DNA of 64,000 nucleotides, from NCBI GenBank assembly GCA_035697145.1, contig DASSDL010000224.1, positions 1-64,000 of the forward strand, in the 5' to 3' direction. Numbering within the stretch: position 1 is the stretch's first letter; each line of letters starts with the position of its first letter. Below are positions 17,085-25,347 of the stretch, piece by piece. Source of the DNA: DASQUK01 sp035697145. Lineage in GTDB: Bacteria > Actinomycetota > Acidimicrobiia > Acidimicrobiales > VFJN01. The notes under the pieces were generated by a model that searched no databases, was not told where the DNA came from, and saw only the letters and a list, made by a program, of their open reading frames with translations. The position numbers and the translations under genes were made by a program.

Positions 17085-17957
17085 TTACGACTCGCCACGT
17101 TGATCCCGCAGGAACTGTTCGAGCTCGGCCACCAGCTCGTCGCCCGTCGGCAGGTCCTCGGGCGCGAACGACTGCGGTGCCTCGGCCTCCTCGTACGCGG
17201 TCTCGAGCTGGTGGAGCATGGCCACGTGCTCGGGGTTCTGGGCGATGAGCTCGTCCAGCCGGTTCCGGGTTGCCTCGGCGCGTCCCGGCAGGTCCCCGAA
17301 CGGCAGTGACAGCTCCCCGATCCGGGCCAACGCCTCGATCAGCGCCACGCTGCCGGCGGGGAAGGGCATGGCGGGCGGCAGGTAGTGGGGGATCTGTGCC
17401 CACAGCCCCACCGAACCGATGCCTCGGTCGTGGCAGCCCTGCTCGACAGCGGCCTGGATGCCACCCGGGAAGTCGAGCGACGCCCGCAGGAACCCGCCGT
17501 CAGCCAGGCTCGGGGTCGAGGCGGTGCACGCGACCCGCGGCGAGCGGGTGTGGGGGGCGGCGAAGGGATAGGCACCCAACCCGACGCACATGCGGGCGCC
17601 GAAGTCGAGCGCCAGGCCCACCACCTCGTCGGTGAACTGCTGCCACAGCCGGTCGGGCTCGGCGCCCACCAGCAACAGGAGCTCCTTGCCCTCGAGGTCG
17701 GTGGCGGCCCGAAGCTCGAGCGAGGGCCACGTGAGCCCCCGCAGCACCCCGTTCTCGAGGTGGGCGATGGGCCGGCGGGCCCGGTAGTCGAGCAGGTCGT
17801 CGGTGGAGAATCGGGCGACCGTGATCGTGTCCAGCTGGTCGGACAGCACCTCGGCGGCGGTGACCGCGGCCAGGCCGGCGTCGATCCAGCCCTCGACCGC
17901 CAGCACCAGCACGGGATCGTCGAGATCTGGTTGCTCGATCAGCTCGTACAGCGGCAC
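17085..17957 (-). CDS. PAC2 family protein
   Basis: A 290-aa PAC2 (proteasome assembly chaperone 2-like) family protein. It has the N-terminal DPVLVLAVEGWIDAGLAAVTAAEVL block, ARFSTDDLLDYRARRP, the central GARMCVGLGAYPFAAPHTR and VGLWAQIPHYL. In actinobacteria these proteins occur widely, with no firmly established reaction. It follows the APH-like kinase gene on the same strand by 21 nt, so the two probably share a transcript. The C-terminal 60 residues are acidic. Confidence 0.8.
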   Translation of the reverse strand: MPLYELIEQPDLDDPVLVLAVEGWIDAGLAAVTAAEVLSDQLDTITVARFSTDDLLDYRARRPIAHLENGVLRGLTWPSLELRAATDLEGKELLLLVGAEPDRLWQQFTDEVVGLALDFGARMCVGLGAYPFAAPHTRSPRVACTASTPSLADGGFLRASLDFPGGIQAAVEQGCHDRGIGSVGLWAQIPHYLPPAMPFPAGSVALIEALARIGELSLPFGDLPGRAEATRNRLDELIAQNPEHVAMLHQLETAYEEAEAPQSFAPEDLPTGDELVAELEQFLRDQRGES

Positions 17958-17978
17958 GGCGGCGGCCCCTCGCCTCGC

Positions 17979-19031
17979 CTAGTCCAGCCGTCCGAGGGCG
18001 GCGCGGGCGGCCTCCGCCAACAGCTCGACCTGGTGGGCGAAGCCCTCGAAGCCCGAGGCCGCGCCCATCGCGCCTCCCCGGTAGCGGGCATAGACGCCCT
18101 CGAGGATGCAGGCGAGCTTCCAGTAGCCGAACGCGACGTAGTAATCGACATGGCTCACATCGCGGCTCGAGGCGGCGGCGTACATGTCCATCAGCTCGGC
18201 CCGCGTGACGAAGCCCTCGGCCAACGTGGGCGCATCCAGCAGCGCCGGGTGGCCATCGCCGGGCTCGGTCCAATACACGAGCAGCAGGCCAACGTCGGCC
18301 AGCGGATCGCCGAGCGTGCAGAGCTCCCAATCGAGCACGGCGGCGATCGTGCCGTCCGCCTCGAGCAGGCAGTTGTCGAGCCGGTAGTCGCCGTGGACGA
18401 TCGTGGCCGTGCCCTGCTCGGGGACCCGAGCGGCGAGCGCATCGTGCACCTCGTCGACGACCCCCAACTCCCGGGTCTTCGAGCTCTGCCACTGGCCGTA
18501 CCAGCGACGCAGCTGACGCTCGATGTAGCCGTCGCGGCGGCCCAGATCGCCGAGGCCGACAGCGTCGGGGTCGACGGCGTGGATGCTCGCCAGCACGTCC
18601 GCGAGCTGGCGACCGGCGCGCCGGCGCTGATCGACGCCCAGCTGTTCTGCCGCAGCGCGATCGCGGGCGACCAGGCCGTCCACGAAGCCCATGACGTAGA
18701 ACGGCGCGCCGTTGACGTCCTCGTCGGTGCACAGCCCGATCACCGGCGCCACCGGGACGTCGGTGGGAGCCAGGGCCGAGATGATGCGGTGCTCCCGCCC
18801 CATGTCGTGGGCGGTGGCCAGCACGTGGCCCAGCGGTGGGCGGCGCAGGACCCACGACAGCCCTCCGGAGTCGGTCACCCGGTACGTGAGGTTGGAGCGA
18901 CCGCCGGCGATGAGCGAGAACCGCAGCGGCGGCTCGACGCCGGCCGCATGGGCCTCGAACCAGCCGGTAACGCCGTCGGCGTCGATGCCCTCGGGCACCT
19001 CGCTGGTCTCGATCGCGGAGGTGTCGGTCAT
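17979..19031 (-). CDS. Phosphotransferase family protein (APH/choline kinase fold)
   Basis: A kinase-fold enzyme of 350 aa. The ATP-site loop is GGRSNLTYRV near residue 43. The catalytic loop is HGDYRLDNCLL and the metal-binding aspartate is in VLDWELCTLGDPLADVG. This subgroup resembles the phosphotransferase domain fused to or encoded beside acyl-CoA dehydrogenases (ACAD10/11-like), suggesting phosphorylation of a hydroxyacyl compound, but no dehydrogenase is adjacent. It is divergent from the thioredoxin gene across 186 bp. Confidence 0.78.
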   Translation of the reverse strand: MTDTSAIETSEVPEGIDADGVTGWFEAHAAGVEPPLRFSLIAGGRSNLTYRVTDSGGLSWVLRRPPLGHVLATAHDMGREHRIISALAPTDVPVAPVIGLCTDEDVNGAPFYVMGFVDGLVARDRAAAEQLGVDQRRRAGRQLADVLASIHAVDPDAVGLGDLGRRDGYIERQLRRWYGQWQSSKTRELGVVDEVHDALAARVPEQGTATIVHGDYRLDNCLLEADGTIAAVLDWELCTLGDPLADVGLLLVYWTEPGDGHPALLDAPTLAEGFVTRAELMDMYAAASSRDVSHVDYYVAFGYWKLACILEGVYARYRGGAMGAASGFEGFAHQVELLAEAARAALGRLD

Positions 19032-19217
19032 GAGCGCAGCTCGTGACCGGTCGACCGTGCGAGCGCCTTAAGGCGATCCGACGACGATGGGGTGCGGGGG
19101 CGCAGCCCCCGGGGATGCACGGTCATGGTTGGTTCACCGTAGTGGCACCTCGGCGCCACCGGGCCGTTGCGTGGCGGCGGTCGGGTCCGGGCACCCTCGT
19201 CGATAGCCTGGCTGGCG
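19032..19217. promoter_or_regulatory. Divergent intergenic region with GGGGGC-gca-GCCCCC hairpin
   Basis: The 186 bp between the divergent kinase and thioredoxin genes hold a perfect 6-bp hairpin with a 3-nt loop (19096-19110). No clear promoter hexamers stand out. It is presumably the promoter region for both genes. Confidence 0.35.
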
Positions 19218-19937
19218 ATGACCATCGACGTCACCGATACCACGTTCCAGACCGAGGTCCTCGACCGCTCGCAGACCACGCCGGTCGTGGTCGACCTGTG
19301 GGCACCGTGGTGTGGACCCTGCCACCAGCTCGGCCCGATCATCGAGAAGGTGGTGGACGAGACCGAAGGCAAGGTCGTGCTGGCCAAGGTCAACGTCGAC
19401 GAGAACCCACAGGTGTCGGCTGCATTCCGCGTGCAGGGCATTCCTGCGGTGTTCGCGGTGTCCGGCGGCAAGGTGGTCGACGGCTTCATCGGCGCTCAGG
19501 GCGAGACTCCGGTGCGCGAGTTCGTGGACCGGTTGCTCCCCAGCGAGGCCGAGGTAGAGCTCGAGAAGCTCGTGGCCGCCGGCGACGAGGAGTCGTTGCG
19601 GCGGGCGCTCGAGCAGCAACCCGACCACGCCGGTGCCATCGTGGCCTTGGCCGAGCTGTTGGCCGACCGGCGGGGTGACGGCGACATCGACGAGGCGCTG
19701 GCGCTGCTCGAACGGATCCCGGAGACTCCGGAGACGCGGCGCGTGGCGGCGCTGGTGCGCACCGGCGGCGACGAGGCATCGACCGACGAGATCACCACGG
19801 AGCTGGACGCGCTGCTCGACCAGGTCAAGGCCGATGCGGACGCCCGCCAGCGGTACGTCGACCTGCTGGAGGTCTTGGGCAGCGACGACCCCCGCACCGC
19901 CGACTACCGCAAGCGCCTGACCGCCCGGCTGTTCTGA
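19218..19937 (+). CDS. Thioredoxin-TPR protein (CnoX/YbbN-like)
   Basis: A cytoplasmic thioredoxin fold followed by a tetratricopeptide-like tail, 239 aa. The redox motif is WAPWCGPC (about 32-39), so both cysteines are present, unlike redox-dead CnoX versions. The cis-Pro motif is in VQGIPAVFAV. From about residue 113 the protein is Ala/Glu/Leu-rich and helical (EVELEKLVAAGDEESLRRAL, GDIDEALALLERIP), typical of the YbbN/CnoX chaperone-redoxin tail. The start is ATG 19218; upstream in-frame codons are unlike the family. Confidence 0.83.
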   Translation: MTIDVTDTTFQTEVLDRSQTTPVVVDLWAPWCGPCHQLGPIIEKVVDETEGKVVLAKVNVDENPQVSAAFRVQGIPAVFAVSGGKVVDGFIGAQGETPVREFVDRLLPSEAEVELEKLVAAGDEESLRRALEQQPDHAGAIVALAELLADRRGDGDIDEALALLERIPETPETRRVAALVRTGGDEASTDEITTELDALLDQVKADADARQRYVDLLEVLGSDDPRTADYRKRLTARLF

Positions 19938-19977
19938 TCGGCGCGTCCAGGGGATCATCGGGCCCGAGGTCTGCGGC

Positions 19978-20301
19978 GTGCGGCTCGAGCGCCACGATGG
20001 CTACTGGTTGTTGGTCGGCCCCGCGGCTCCGGGGGCGTCGGCGACGACGTTGGGGCCGCTGATCCTCATGCGCCCCCGTGGCGTCGGGGATGCGCGGCTC
20101 CTGCGCCACGAGCTCGAGCACGTGCGCCAGTGGCGCCGTTACGGCGTGGTCGGGTTCCTGCGGCGTTACCTGGGGGCGTACCTGACCTGGCGCGTGCGCG
20201 GCTACGGGCACAAGGCTGCCTACCGGCGCATCCCGTTCGAGATCGAGGCGGAATGGCGCGCCCGCCGGGCACTGATCGACCCCGGCAAGCCGAGGCAATA
20301 G
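19978..20301 (+). CDS. Small HELEH-motif protein, putative metal-binding
   Basis: I do not recognise a named family. The 107-aa protein has LLRHELEHVRQWRRYG (about 41-56), an HExxH-type zinc site as in minimal peptidases, followed by FLRRYLGAYL and a downstream Glu-rich stretch FEIEAEW that could supply a third ligand. There is no signal peptide or membrane segment. GTG 19978 is the first usable start; the frame is open for some codons upstream without ATG. A direct repeat begins at its stop codon. Confidence 0.6.
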   Translation: MRLERHDGYWLLVGPAAPGASATTLGPLILMRPRGVGDARLLRHELEHVRQWRRYGVVGFLRRYLGAYLTWRVRGYGHKAAYRRIPFEIEAEWRARRALIDPGKPRQ

Positions 20302-20336
20302 GGACCGCGGGAGAGCTCACGAGGCGATAGGGACCG
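20292..20336. repeat. Two 16-bp direct repeats before comEA
   Basis: GAGGCAATAGGGACCG (20292-20307) recurs as GAGGCGATAGGGACCG (20321-20336), one mismatch, starts 29 bp apart. The first nine bases of the unit, with the preceding C (CGAGGCAAT), also recur inverted at 20379-20387. The region lies between the HELEH gene and comEA and could be a regulator-binding array. Confidence 0.45.
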
Positions 20337-20482
20337 ACCCCCGAGCCGGATTGCACCGGGAGCCTCCGTCCGAGGGTCATTGCCTCGCCCGGTCGATCCC
20401 GGTCCGGCCGGCTCAGGGTCCGGGCTAGTCTGCGGGCTCCGGACTTCCCCTCCCAACGTCCCTGCGCGCCCGGAGGGTTGCC

Positions 20483-21265
20483 ATGTCCGTCCCCTCTCCC
20501 GAGCTTCCGCGACCCCTGCCGGCGCGCACCTGGCGCGAGCAGTTGGCCGGGCTGGCCGAGTCGTTCGACGTCTCGCCCCGGCGCCTGGTGCTCGGGGCCG
20601 TCGCCCTGGCCTGCATCGGCGTCATTGGCTGGCGTCTGCTGGCACCTCCGCCCGCGCCGGCCGAGATGCGTCTGCCGTTCGCGCAGCCGTCTGCGCCGGG
20701 AGACGGCGGGGCCGACCCGTCGGCCGACACGGGCGGCAACGGCGTCAGTGGTGGCACCGGCGGCGGGGGCACCGCGACCGCCACCACCGCCACGGCCACC
20801 GAGGTCGTCGTCCACGTGGCGGGCGCCGTGGCGTCACCCGGGGTGCGGCGCCTGCCTCCGGGCAGCCGGGTGATCGATGCCCTCGACGCCGCCGGCGGTG
20901 CCCTCCCGGACGCCGATCTGCCCCGCATCAACCTGGCGGCACCGCTGGTCGACGGGCAGCAGGTCTACGTGCCCAAACCCGGTGAGCAGCCACCGGTGGC
21001 GACCGGCCCCGGGGCTCCAGGGGTAGCCGGGGCCGCAGGCGGTGCCGCCGGCCCCGGCGGCTCGCTCCCCGGCGCGCTCGTCGACCTCAACACCGCTACG
21101 GCCGAGCAGCTGGACACGCTGCCGGGCGTGGGGCCGTCGACGGCGGCGGCGATCATCGCCCACCGCGACCAGAACGGGCCGTTCACCTCGGTCGACCAGT
21201 TGCTCGACGTGCGCGGCATCGGCGAGGCCAAGCTCGAGCAGTTGCGCGACCTCGTCTCGGTGTGA
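20483..21265 (+). CDS. comEA: ComEA DNA-binding competence protein
   Basis: Membrane-anchored receptor that binds incoming double-stranded DNA on the outer face of the membrane. The 260-aa protein has an N-terminal cytoplasmic tail, one transmembrane helix (about 37-53), a Gly/Ala/Thr-rich linker, a SLBB domain (VVVHVAGAVASPGVRRLPPGSRV) and a C-terminal helix-hairpin-helix pair (VDLNTATAEQLDTLPGVG, then LLDVRGIGEAKLEQLRDLV). A GGAGG lies about 6 nt before ATG 20483. comEC follows after 9 nt. Confidence 0.94.
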   Translation: MSVPSPELPRPLPARTWREQLAGLAESFDVSPRRLVLGAVALACIGVIGWRLLAPPPAPAEMRLPFAQPSAPGDGGADPSADTGGNGVSGGTGGGGTATATTATATEVVVHVAGAVASPGVRRLPPGSRVIDALDAAGGALPDADLPRINLAAPLVDGQQVYVPKPGEQPPVATGPGAPGVAGAAGGAAGPGGSLPGALVDLNTATAEQLDTLPGVGPSTAAAIIAHRDQNGPFTSVDQLLDVRGIGEAKLEQLRDLVSV

Positions 21266-21274
21266 GCGACGCCC

Positions 21275-23182
21275 GTGGCCGATCGCTGGGCGGTCGTCCT
21301 CGCCATGGCGACGTTTGCCGGGTCGCTGGCCGGGGTCGACGGCCACGTGGCCGGTGTGCCGCTGACCCTGGCGGCGTCGGTGCTCGCGCTGGGCCTGGCA
21401 ACCCGCCGGCCCGGGATGGTCTGCCTCGGCGCCGCCTTGTTGGCGGCCTCGTTGGGACAGCGGTCGCTCGCCGGGCTGGAGGCACCACTCGACACCGGTC
21501 CCGTCACGGCCGAGGTGACCCTGGTGGCGGATCCGGTTTCGGACGGGCACGGTGAGGTCGGCGTCGACGTCCGGCTCGATGGCCGCCGGCTCAGGGCGCA
21601 CGCGCGGCTGGCGCCGGCGGCCGCGCTCGACGAACGGCTGGCCGGAGAACGGGTGCTGCTCATCGGCGAGGTTCGCCCCCCGGGGCCGACGGAATCGGGC
21701 CTGCGCTATCGGCACCTGGCGGGGCGGTTGGAGGTCGACGCCGTGGTGGGCTGGCGGACCGGCGACGGCGTGACCCGGGTGGCCAATGGCCTCCGCCGCA
21801 CTCTGGCACGGGGTGCAGAGGTGCTTTCCGACCGGCACGCCAGCCTGCTGGCGGGGCTGACACTGGGAGACGATCGCGACCAGCCGCCCGACATGACCGA
21901 CGCCTTCCGGGCCGCAGGGCTGACCCACATCCTCGCCGTGTCGGGCCAGAACGTGGCCTTCGTGATGGTGCTGGTGGCGCCCGCGCTGTCGCGGCTCCGG
22001 TTCGGTCCCCGGCTCGTGATCACGCTGGCCGTGCTGGCCGGATTCGCGCTACTGACTCGCTTCGAGCCGTCGGTCCTCCGGGCCACCGCCATGGCGGCCG
22101 TGGCCGCCGCCGGCGCTGCCCTGGGCCGGCCGGCCTCGACCCTGCGGGTCCTGGCGCTGGGGGTCAGCGGAATCCTCCTCGTCGATCCACTGCTGGCGAC
22201 GTCCCTGGGCTTCCAGTTGTCGGTCGCGGGCGCCGCCGGGATCGTCGTGGGGGCGGCGCGGCTCGAACCGGCCCTCCCTGGTCCTCGCTGGCTGACGGCT
22301 CCTCTGTCCGTCACCCTGGCCGCCCAGTTGGCGGTGGCCCCCCTGCTGGTGGCCAGCTTCGGCGCCGTGCCCGTGGCGTCGCTGCCGGCCAACCTGCTGG
22401 CATTGCCCGCCGCCGGGCCGGTCATGGTCTGGGGGCTCACCGGCGGACTGGTCGCGGGACTGGCCGGCGACGCGGTGGCCACGGTCGTGCACCTCCCGAC
22501 CCGGGCCCTGCTGGCCTGGATCGACGGTGTGGCCACCGCCGCCGCCCGCTGGCCGCTGGGTGGGCTGCAGACGGGCCACGTGGCATTCCTCGCAGTCGCC
22601 GCGGCGGCTGCGATCGCCGCTCGGGCCTGGGCGCGACCGGACACCGAGGGGAACGCCGGACGGCCACCGGGGCGCCGCGGGCGCCGCTGCACGAGCGTCA
22701 CGCGCGGGGCCGCAGCGCTGGTGGCGGTCGCCGTCCTCGTGCATGCCGCGGCCGCCAGCCGGGGGCCCGGCCTCGTGAACGGGGAAGCCGTGGGCCCCGG
22801 CGCGCAGCTGTGGCAAGGCGGGGGAGCGGCGGCGCTGATCGTCGACGGACGGGCGCGCGACATGGCGGTGTTGTCGGGGTTGCGGGATCGGGGCGTGGCG
22901 CGCCTCGACGTCGTGGTGCTCCGCACGGCGGCGCAGGGTGCGGCCGAGTTGGCAGCCACGCTCCGGCGACGTTGGCCGGGCGTCGTCGTCCTCGGGCCCG
23001 AGGATTCGAGCTCGATGGCGCGCCGAGTCGACGGCGTCGCCCCCGTGACCGTCCCCAGCACGGGCGCAGTGATCGACCTCGGTGGGCTCCGGCTGACCGT
23101 GAGCGCCAGCACGCGGGAGCGGCTCGATGTTCGCATCGCGCTCCGGGAATCGGCAACGCCGCCCCCTCTGGCGGACCGATAG
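21275..23182 (+). CDS. comEC: ComEC/Rec2 DNA-uptake channel with degenerate C-terminal domain
   Basis: Polytopic channel that carries single-stranded DNA across the membrane during transformation, 635 aa. N-terminal hydrophobic helices and a soluble OB-like DUF4131 segment come first. The Competence core follows with ADxTHILAVSGQNVAFV-type sequence (GLTHILAVSGQN) and about eight more helices. The last 150 residues occupy the place of the metallo-beta-lactamase nuclease domain, but HxHxDH is absent (VVLRTAAQGAAEL in its place) and the domain is short. Start GTG 21275. Confidence 0.9.
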   Translation: MADRWAVVLAMATFAGSLAGVDGHVAGVPLTLAASVLALGLATRRPGMVCLGAALLAASLGQRSLAGLEAPLDTGPVTAEVTLVADPVSDGHGEVGVDVRLDGRRLRAHARLAPAAALDERLAGERVLLIGEVRPPGPTESGLRYRHLAGRLEVDAVVGWRTGDGVTRVANGLRRTLARGAEVLSDRHASLLAGLTLGDDRDQPPDMTDAFRAAGLTHILAVSGQNVAFVMVLVAPALSRLRFGPRLVITLAVLAGFALLTRFEPSVLRATAMAAVAAAGAALGRPASTLRVLALGVSGILLVDPLLATSLGFQLSVAGAAGIVVGAARLEPALPGPRWLTAPLSVTLAAQLAVAPLLVASFGAVPVASLPANLLALPAAGPVMVWGLTGGLVAGLAGDAVATVVHLPTRALLAWIDGVATAAARWPLGGLQTGHVAFLAVAAAAAIAARAWARPDTEGNAGRPPGRRGRRCTSVTRGAAALVAVAVLVHAAAASRGPGLVNGEAVGPGAQLWQGGGAAALIVDGRARDMAVLSGLRDRGVARLDVVVLRTAAQGAAELAATLRRRWPGVVVLGPEDSSSMARRVDGVAPVTVPSTGAVIDLGGLRLTVSASTRERLDVRIALRESATPPPLADR

Positions 23183-23192
23183 CTTCCCCACC

Positions 23193-23801
23193 GTGATCGA
23201 GTCCGCCCTTCCGCGGGTGCCACACGTCGACATGGCGCTGACGTTGGGCGGCACGACGTTCGACCTGCGGTGGCGGGCCCTCGTGGCGGCGGTGGTCGCT
23301 ACGCCGCGGTTCGGACGGGAGAGCGAGGTGCTCGCGACGGTCCGGGCCGCCGGCCAGGCGGGTGCCGACATCGCCGTCACGTCGCTGCCGTCGCGGCTCG
23401 TCGGTCCCGCGACCCGCGTCGGCGGCGTGCCAATCGCAGCCAAGGTGTCATCGCTCGACGCGGTGAAGGCGGCCTCGGACGTCGGTGCCGCCCTGGTCTT
23501 GGTGCCGGTCGATCTCGTCGGCGCTGCCGCCGACGCTGGCGCGCCCGTGGCGCTGCTGGTCGACGACGTCGGCGATATCGCTCGCGCCCGGTCGGTGGTC
23601 GGGAATCGTCCCGTGCCGTTGGCCATCGATACCTCGGCGATCACGTCGCGTGAGGAGGCGTTGGCGGTCGAGTCCGTCGCCATCCCCTTGGGGTGCCGGC
23701 TGCTGTGCACCAACGACGTTCGGCGCACCCGCCGGGTGGTCGAAACCGTCGCGGCACTGCTGGCGGCGCAGCGCGGGGGGACGCGGGTGGGTCGGCCGTG
23801 A
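23193..23801 (+). CDS. Dihydropteroate synthase-like (FolP-related) hypothetical protein
   Basis: I do not recognise a characterised family. The 202-aa protein has faint TIM-barrel DHPS features: an N-terminal VAAVVATPRFGRESEVLATVRAAGQAGAD segment at the place of NVTPDSF...G, and a C-terminal LLCTNDVRRTRRVVETVAALL at the place of RVHDV. The pterin- and pyrophosphate-binding residues of true FolP are not evident, so I infer a non-catalytic or repurposed relative. The start is GTG 23193, 10 nt after comEC; the stop overlaps the holA GTG (GTGA), so it is coupled to holA. Confidence 0.55.
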   Translation: MIESALPRVPHVDMALTLGGTTFDLRWRALVAAVVATPRFGRESEVLATVRAAGQAGADIAVTSLPSRLVGPATRVGGVPIAAKVSSLDAVKAASDVGAALVLVPVDLVGAAADAGAPVALLVDDVGDIARARSVVGNRPVPLAIDTSAITSREEALAVESVAIPLGCRLLCTNDVRRTRRVVETVAALLAAQRGGTRVGRP

Positions 23802-24802
23802 CGGCCGTTCGCTCGGACGCGCCGGTGTACCTGGTCCGGGGCGACGACGACGTGATCCTGCGGGACGCCGCCCGCGAGCTGATCCACCGCCTTCTCGGCG
23901 ACGTGGAGGCCGGCCTCGCCGTGGACGAGATCGGCCGTGAGCGGTTCCAGCCCACCGACGGATCCGAGCCCACCATCGCCCCTTTGGTGCAGGCGGCTCA
24001 GACCCCGCCGTTCCTGACCGACCGCCGGGTGGTCGTGGGACGCGACCTCGATATCTTCACCCGGGCGGAGCAGGTGGCACCCCTGGTCGCCTACCTCGAG
24101 GATCCGCTGCCGACGACGTCGCTGGTGCTGGTGTGGCCGCAGGGTCGCGTCCCCCGCTCGCTCACCGACGCGGTCAAGACGTACGGAGGCGAGCAGGTCG
24201 ACACCAGCCCGGGCCGCAAGGTCGCAGCATGGGTCGACGAGCAGCTACGCGACGCTCGACTGCAGCTCGACCGGCCGGGCACGGATCGGCTCGTGGGCTG
24301 GCTGGGCGATGATCCGCAGCGGCTGGTCGGGCTGATCGGCACGCTGGTGGGGGCGTTCGGGGCGGGCGCCCGGCTCGGGGTCGAGGACATCGAGCCGTTC
24401 CTCGGCGAGGGCGGGGGTGTCCCCCCGTGGGAGCTCACCGATGCCATGGATCGAGGCGACATCGCCACCGCGCTCGCCAAGCTGCGGCGCATGCTGGACG
24501 GCGGCGGCCGCCACCCCCTGGTGGTGATGGCCACGCTGCATGGCCACTACGCCCGCATGCTGCAGCTCGACGGGGCTGCGGTGGCGGGCGAGAAGGACGC
24601 GGCGCAGCTTCTCGGCCTCAGGGGATCGACCTTTCCGGCCCGCAAGGCGATGCAACAGGCGCGCCGGCTGGGCCACGATCGCATCGTGGACGCCATCTCG
24701 TTGCTGGCTGCCGCCGACCTCGACCTACGCGGCGCCAAGGCCTGGCCCGAGGACCTAGTGCTCGAGGTCCTGGTCGCCCGTCTCGCCCGCTTGTCGCGCT
24801 GA
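23798..24802 (+). CDS. holA: DNA polymerase III subunit delta
   Basis: Clamp-loader subunit that opens the sliding clamp, 334 aa. An N-terminal AAA-like domain is seen (PVYLVRGDDDVILRDAARELI, then TPPFLTDRRVVVGRDLD and TSLVLVW). A lid and C-terminal collar domain follow (DAMDRGDIATALAKLRRML, HPLVVMATLHGHYARMLQL). It follows comEC and the FolP-like gene, an order common in actinobacteria. The start is GTG 23798, overlapping the upstream stop. Confidence 0.9.
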   Translation: MTAVRSDAPVYLVRGDDDVILRDAARELIHRLLGDVEAGLAVDEIGRERFQPTDGSEPTIAPLVQAAQTPPFLTDRRVVVGRDLDIFTRAEQVAPLVAYLEDPLPTTSLVLVWPQGRVPRSLTDAVKTYGGEQVDTSPGRKVAAWVDEQLRDARLQLDRPGTDRLVGWLGDDPQRLVGLIGTLVGAFGAGARLGVEDIEPFLGEGGGVPPWELTDAMDRGDIATALAKLRRMLDGGGRHPLVVMATLHGHYARMLQLDGAAVAGEKDAAQLLGLRGSTFPARKAMQQARRLGHDRIVDAISLLAAADLDLRGAKAWPEDLVLEVLVARLARLSR

Positions 24803-24805
24803 GTT

Positions 24806-24834
24806 TCGGTTCGCAACCGGAGGTTGCGAACCGA
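24806..24834. terminator. 13-bp hairpin between convergent holA and rpsT
   Basis: TCGGTTCGCAACC pairs with GGTTGCGAACCGA around GGA. It starts 3 nt after the holA stop and is followed by GTTATT, so it is a good holA terminator. It is the first of four dyads in the 155-bp gap. Confidence 0.7.
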
Positions 24835-24841
24835 GTTATTG

Positions 24842-24933
24842 GCCGCCGCCTGGCGGCGGCGTCGACCTCCGGTCGCTCGACCGGCAAAGCACGGATCGAG
24901 CGACGGTGGGGCGCTCCGGCGGAAGCCTCCGCC
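24842..24933. terminator. Cluster of three dyads, the last terminating rpsT
   Basis: GCCGCCGCC-T-GGCGGCGGC (24842-24860) is followed by a wide dyad GTCGCTCGA/TCGAGCGAC and by GGCGGA-AGCC-TCCGCC (24918-24933). The last lies 25 nt beyond the rpsT stop on the minus strand and is its likely terminator. Confidence 0.5.
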
Positions 24934-24957
24934 CCCCACACCCCCCGCCCCGCGGTG

Positions 24958-25236
24958 TCAGTCCTCGGCCGGTTCGGCGGATGCTTCGTTGACCCGGGCG
25001 TGGAGGCGGGCCTTGCGGCGCGCCGCCTGGTTCTGGTGGATCACGCCCCTGGCCGCCGCCGTGTCGATGCGCTTGATGGCCTCGCGCAGCTTGGCGTCGG
25101 CGTCGTCTTCGCCGGCCTCGGCGGCGGCTACGGCCGCCTTCGCACGGGTCTTGAGCTCGGAGCGCACGGCCTTGTTGCGCTCGTGGCGCACGAGGTTCTG
25201 GCGGTTGCGCTTGATCTGGCTCTTGATGTTCGCCAC
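24958..25236 (-). CDS. rpsT: 30S ribosomal protein S20
   Basis: Small-subunit protein binding the 5' domain of 16S rRNA. The 92-aa protein begins MANIKSQIKRNRQNLVRHERNKAVRSE, the family signature, is Lys/Arg/Ala-rich and helical, and has the AAARGVIHQNQAARRKARL block near the end. A GGGAGCAGG site precedes ATG 25236. It is divergent from lepA and convergent with holA, as in many actinobacteria. Confidence 0.97.
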   Translation of the reverse strand: MANIKSQIKRNRQNLVRHERNKAVRSELKTRAKAAVAAAEAGEDDADAKLREAIKRIDTAAARGVIHQNQAARRKARLHARVNEASAEPAED

Positions 25237-25347
25237 GGGCGGACCTGCTCCCTTGCTCCAAATAGCCGGGACAGGCTAGCGGCGCCGCCGGTGGATTGTC
25301 ACACCGAGGGCCCCGTACGGCGCACCGCTAGCATTCGACGGCCCCCT

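Noticed and set aside
17385..19046. 553-codon plus-strand frame antisense to PAC2 and kinase genes
   Set aside because: It spans two real genes on the other strand with clear families and has no motifs.
24859..24960. Repeat-like element similar to the palindromic family in the holA/rpsT gap
   Set aside because: Shares a palindrome with a GC stem but lacks both conserved flanks, so not counted as a copy.
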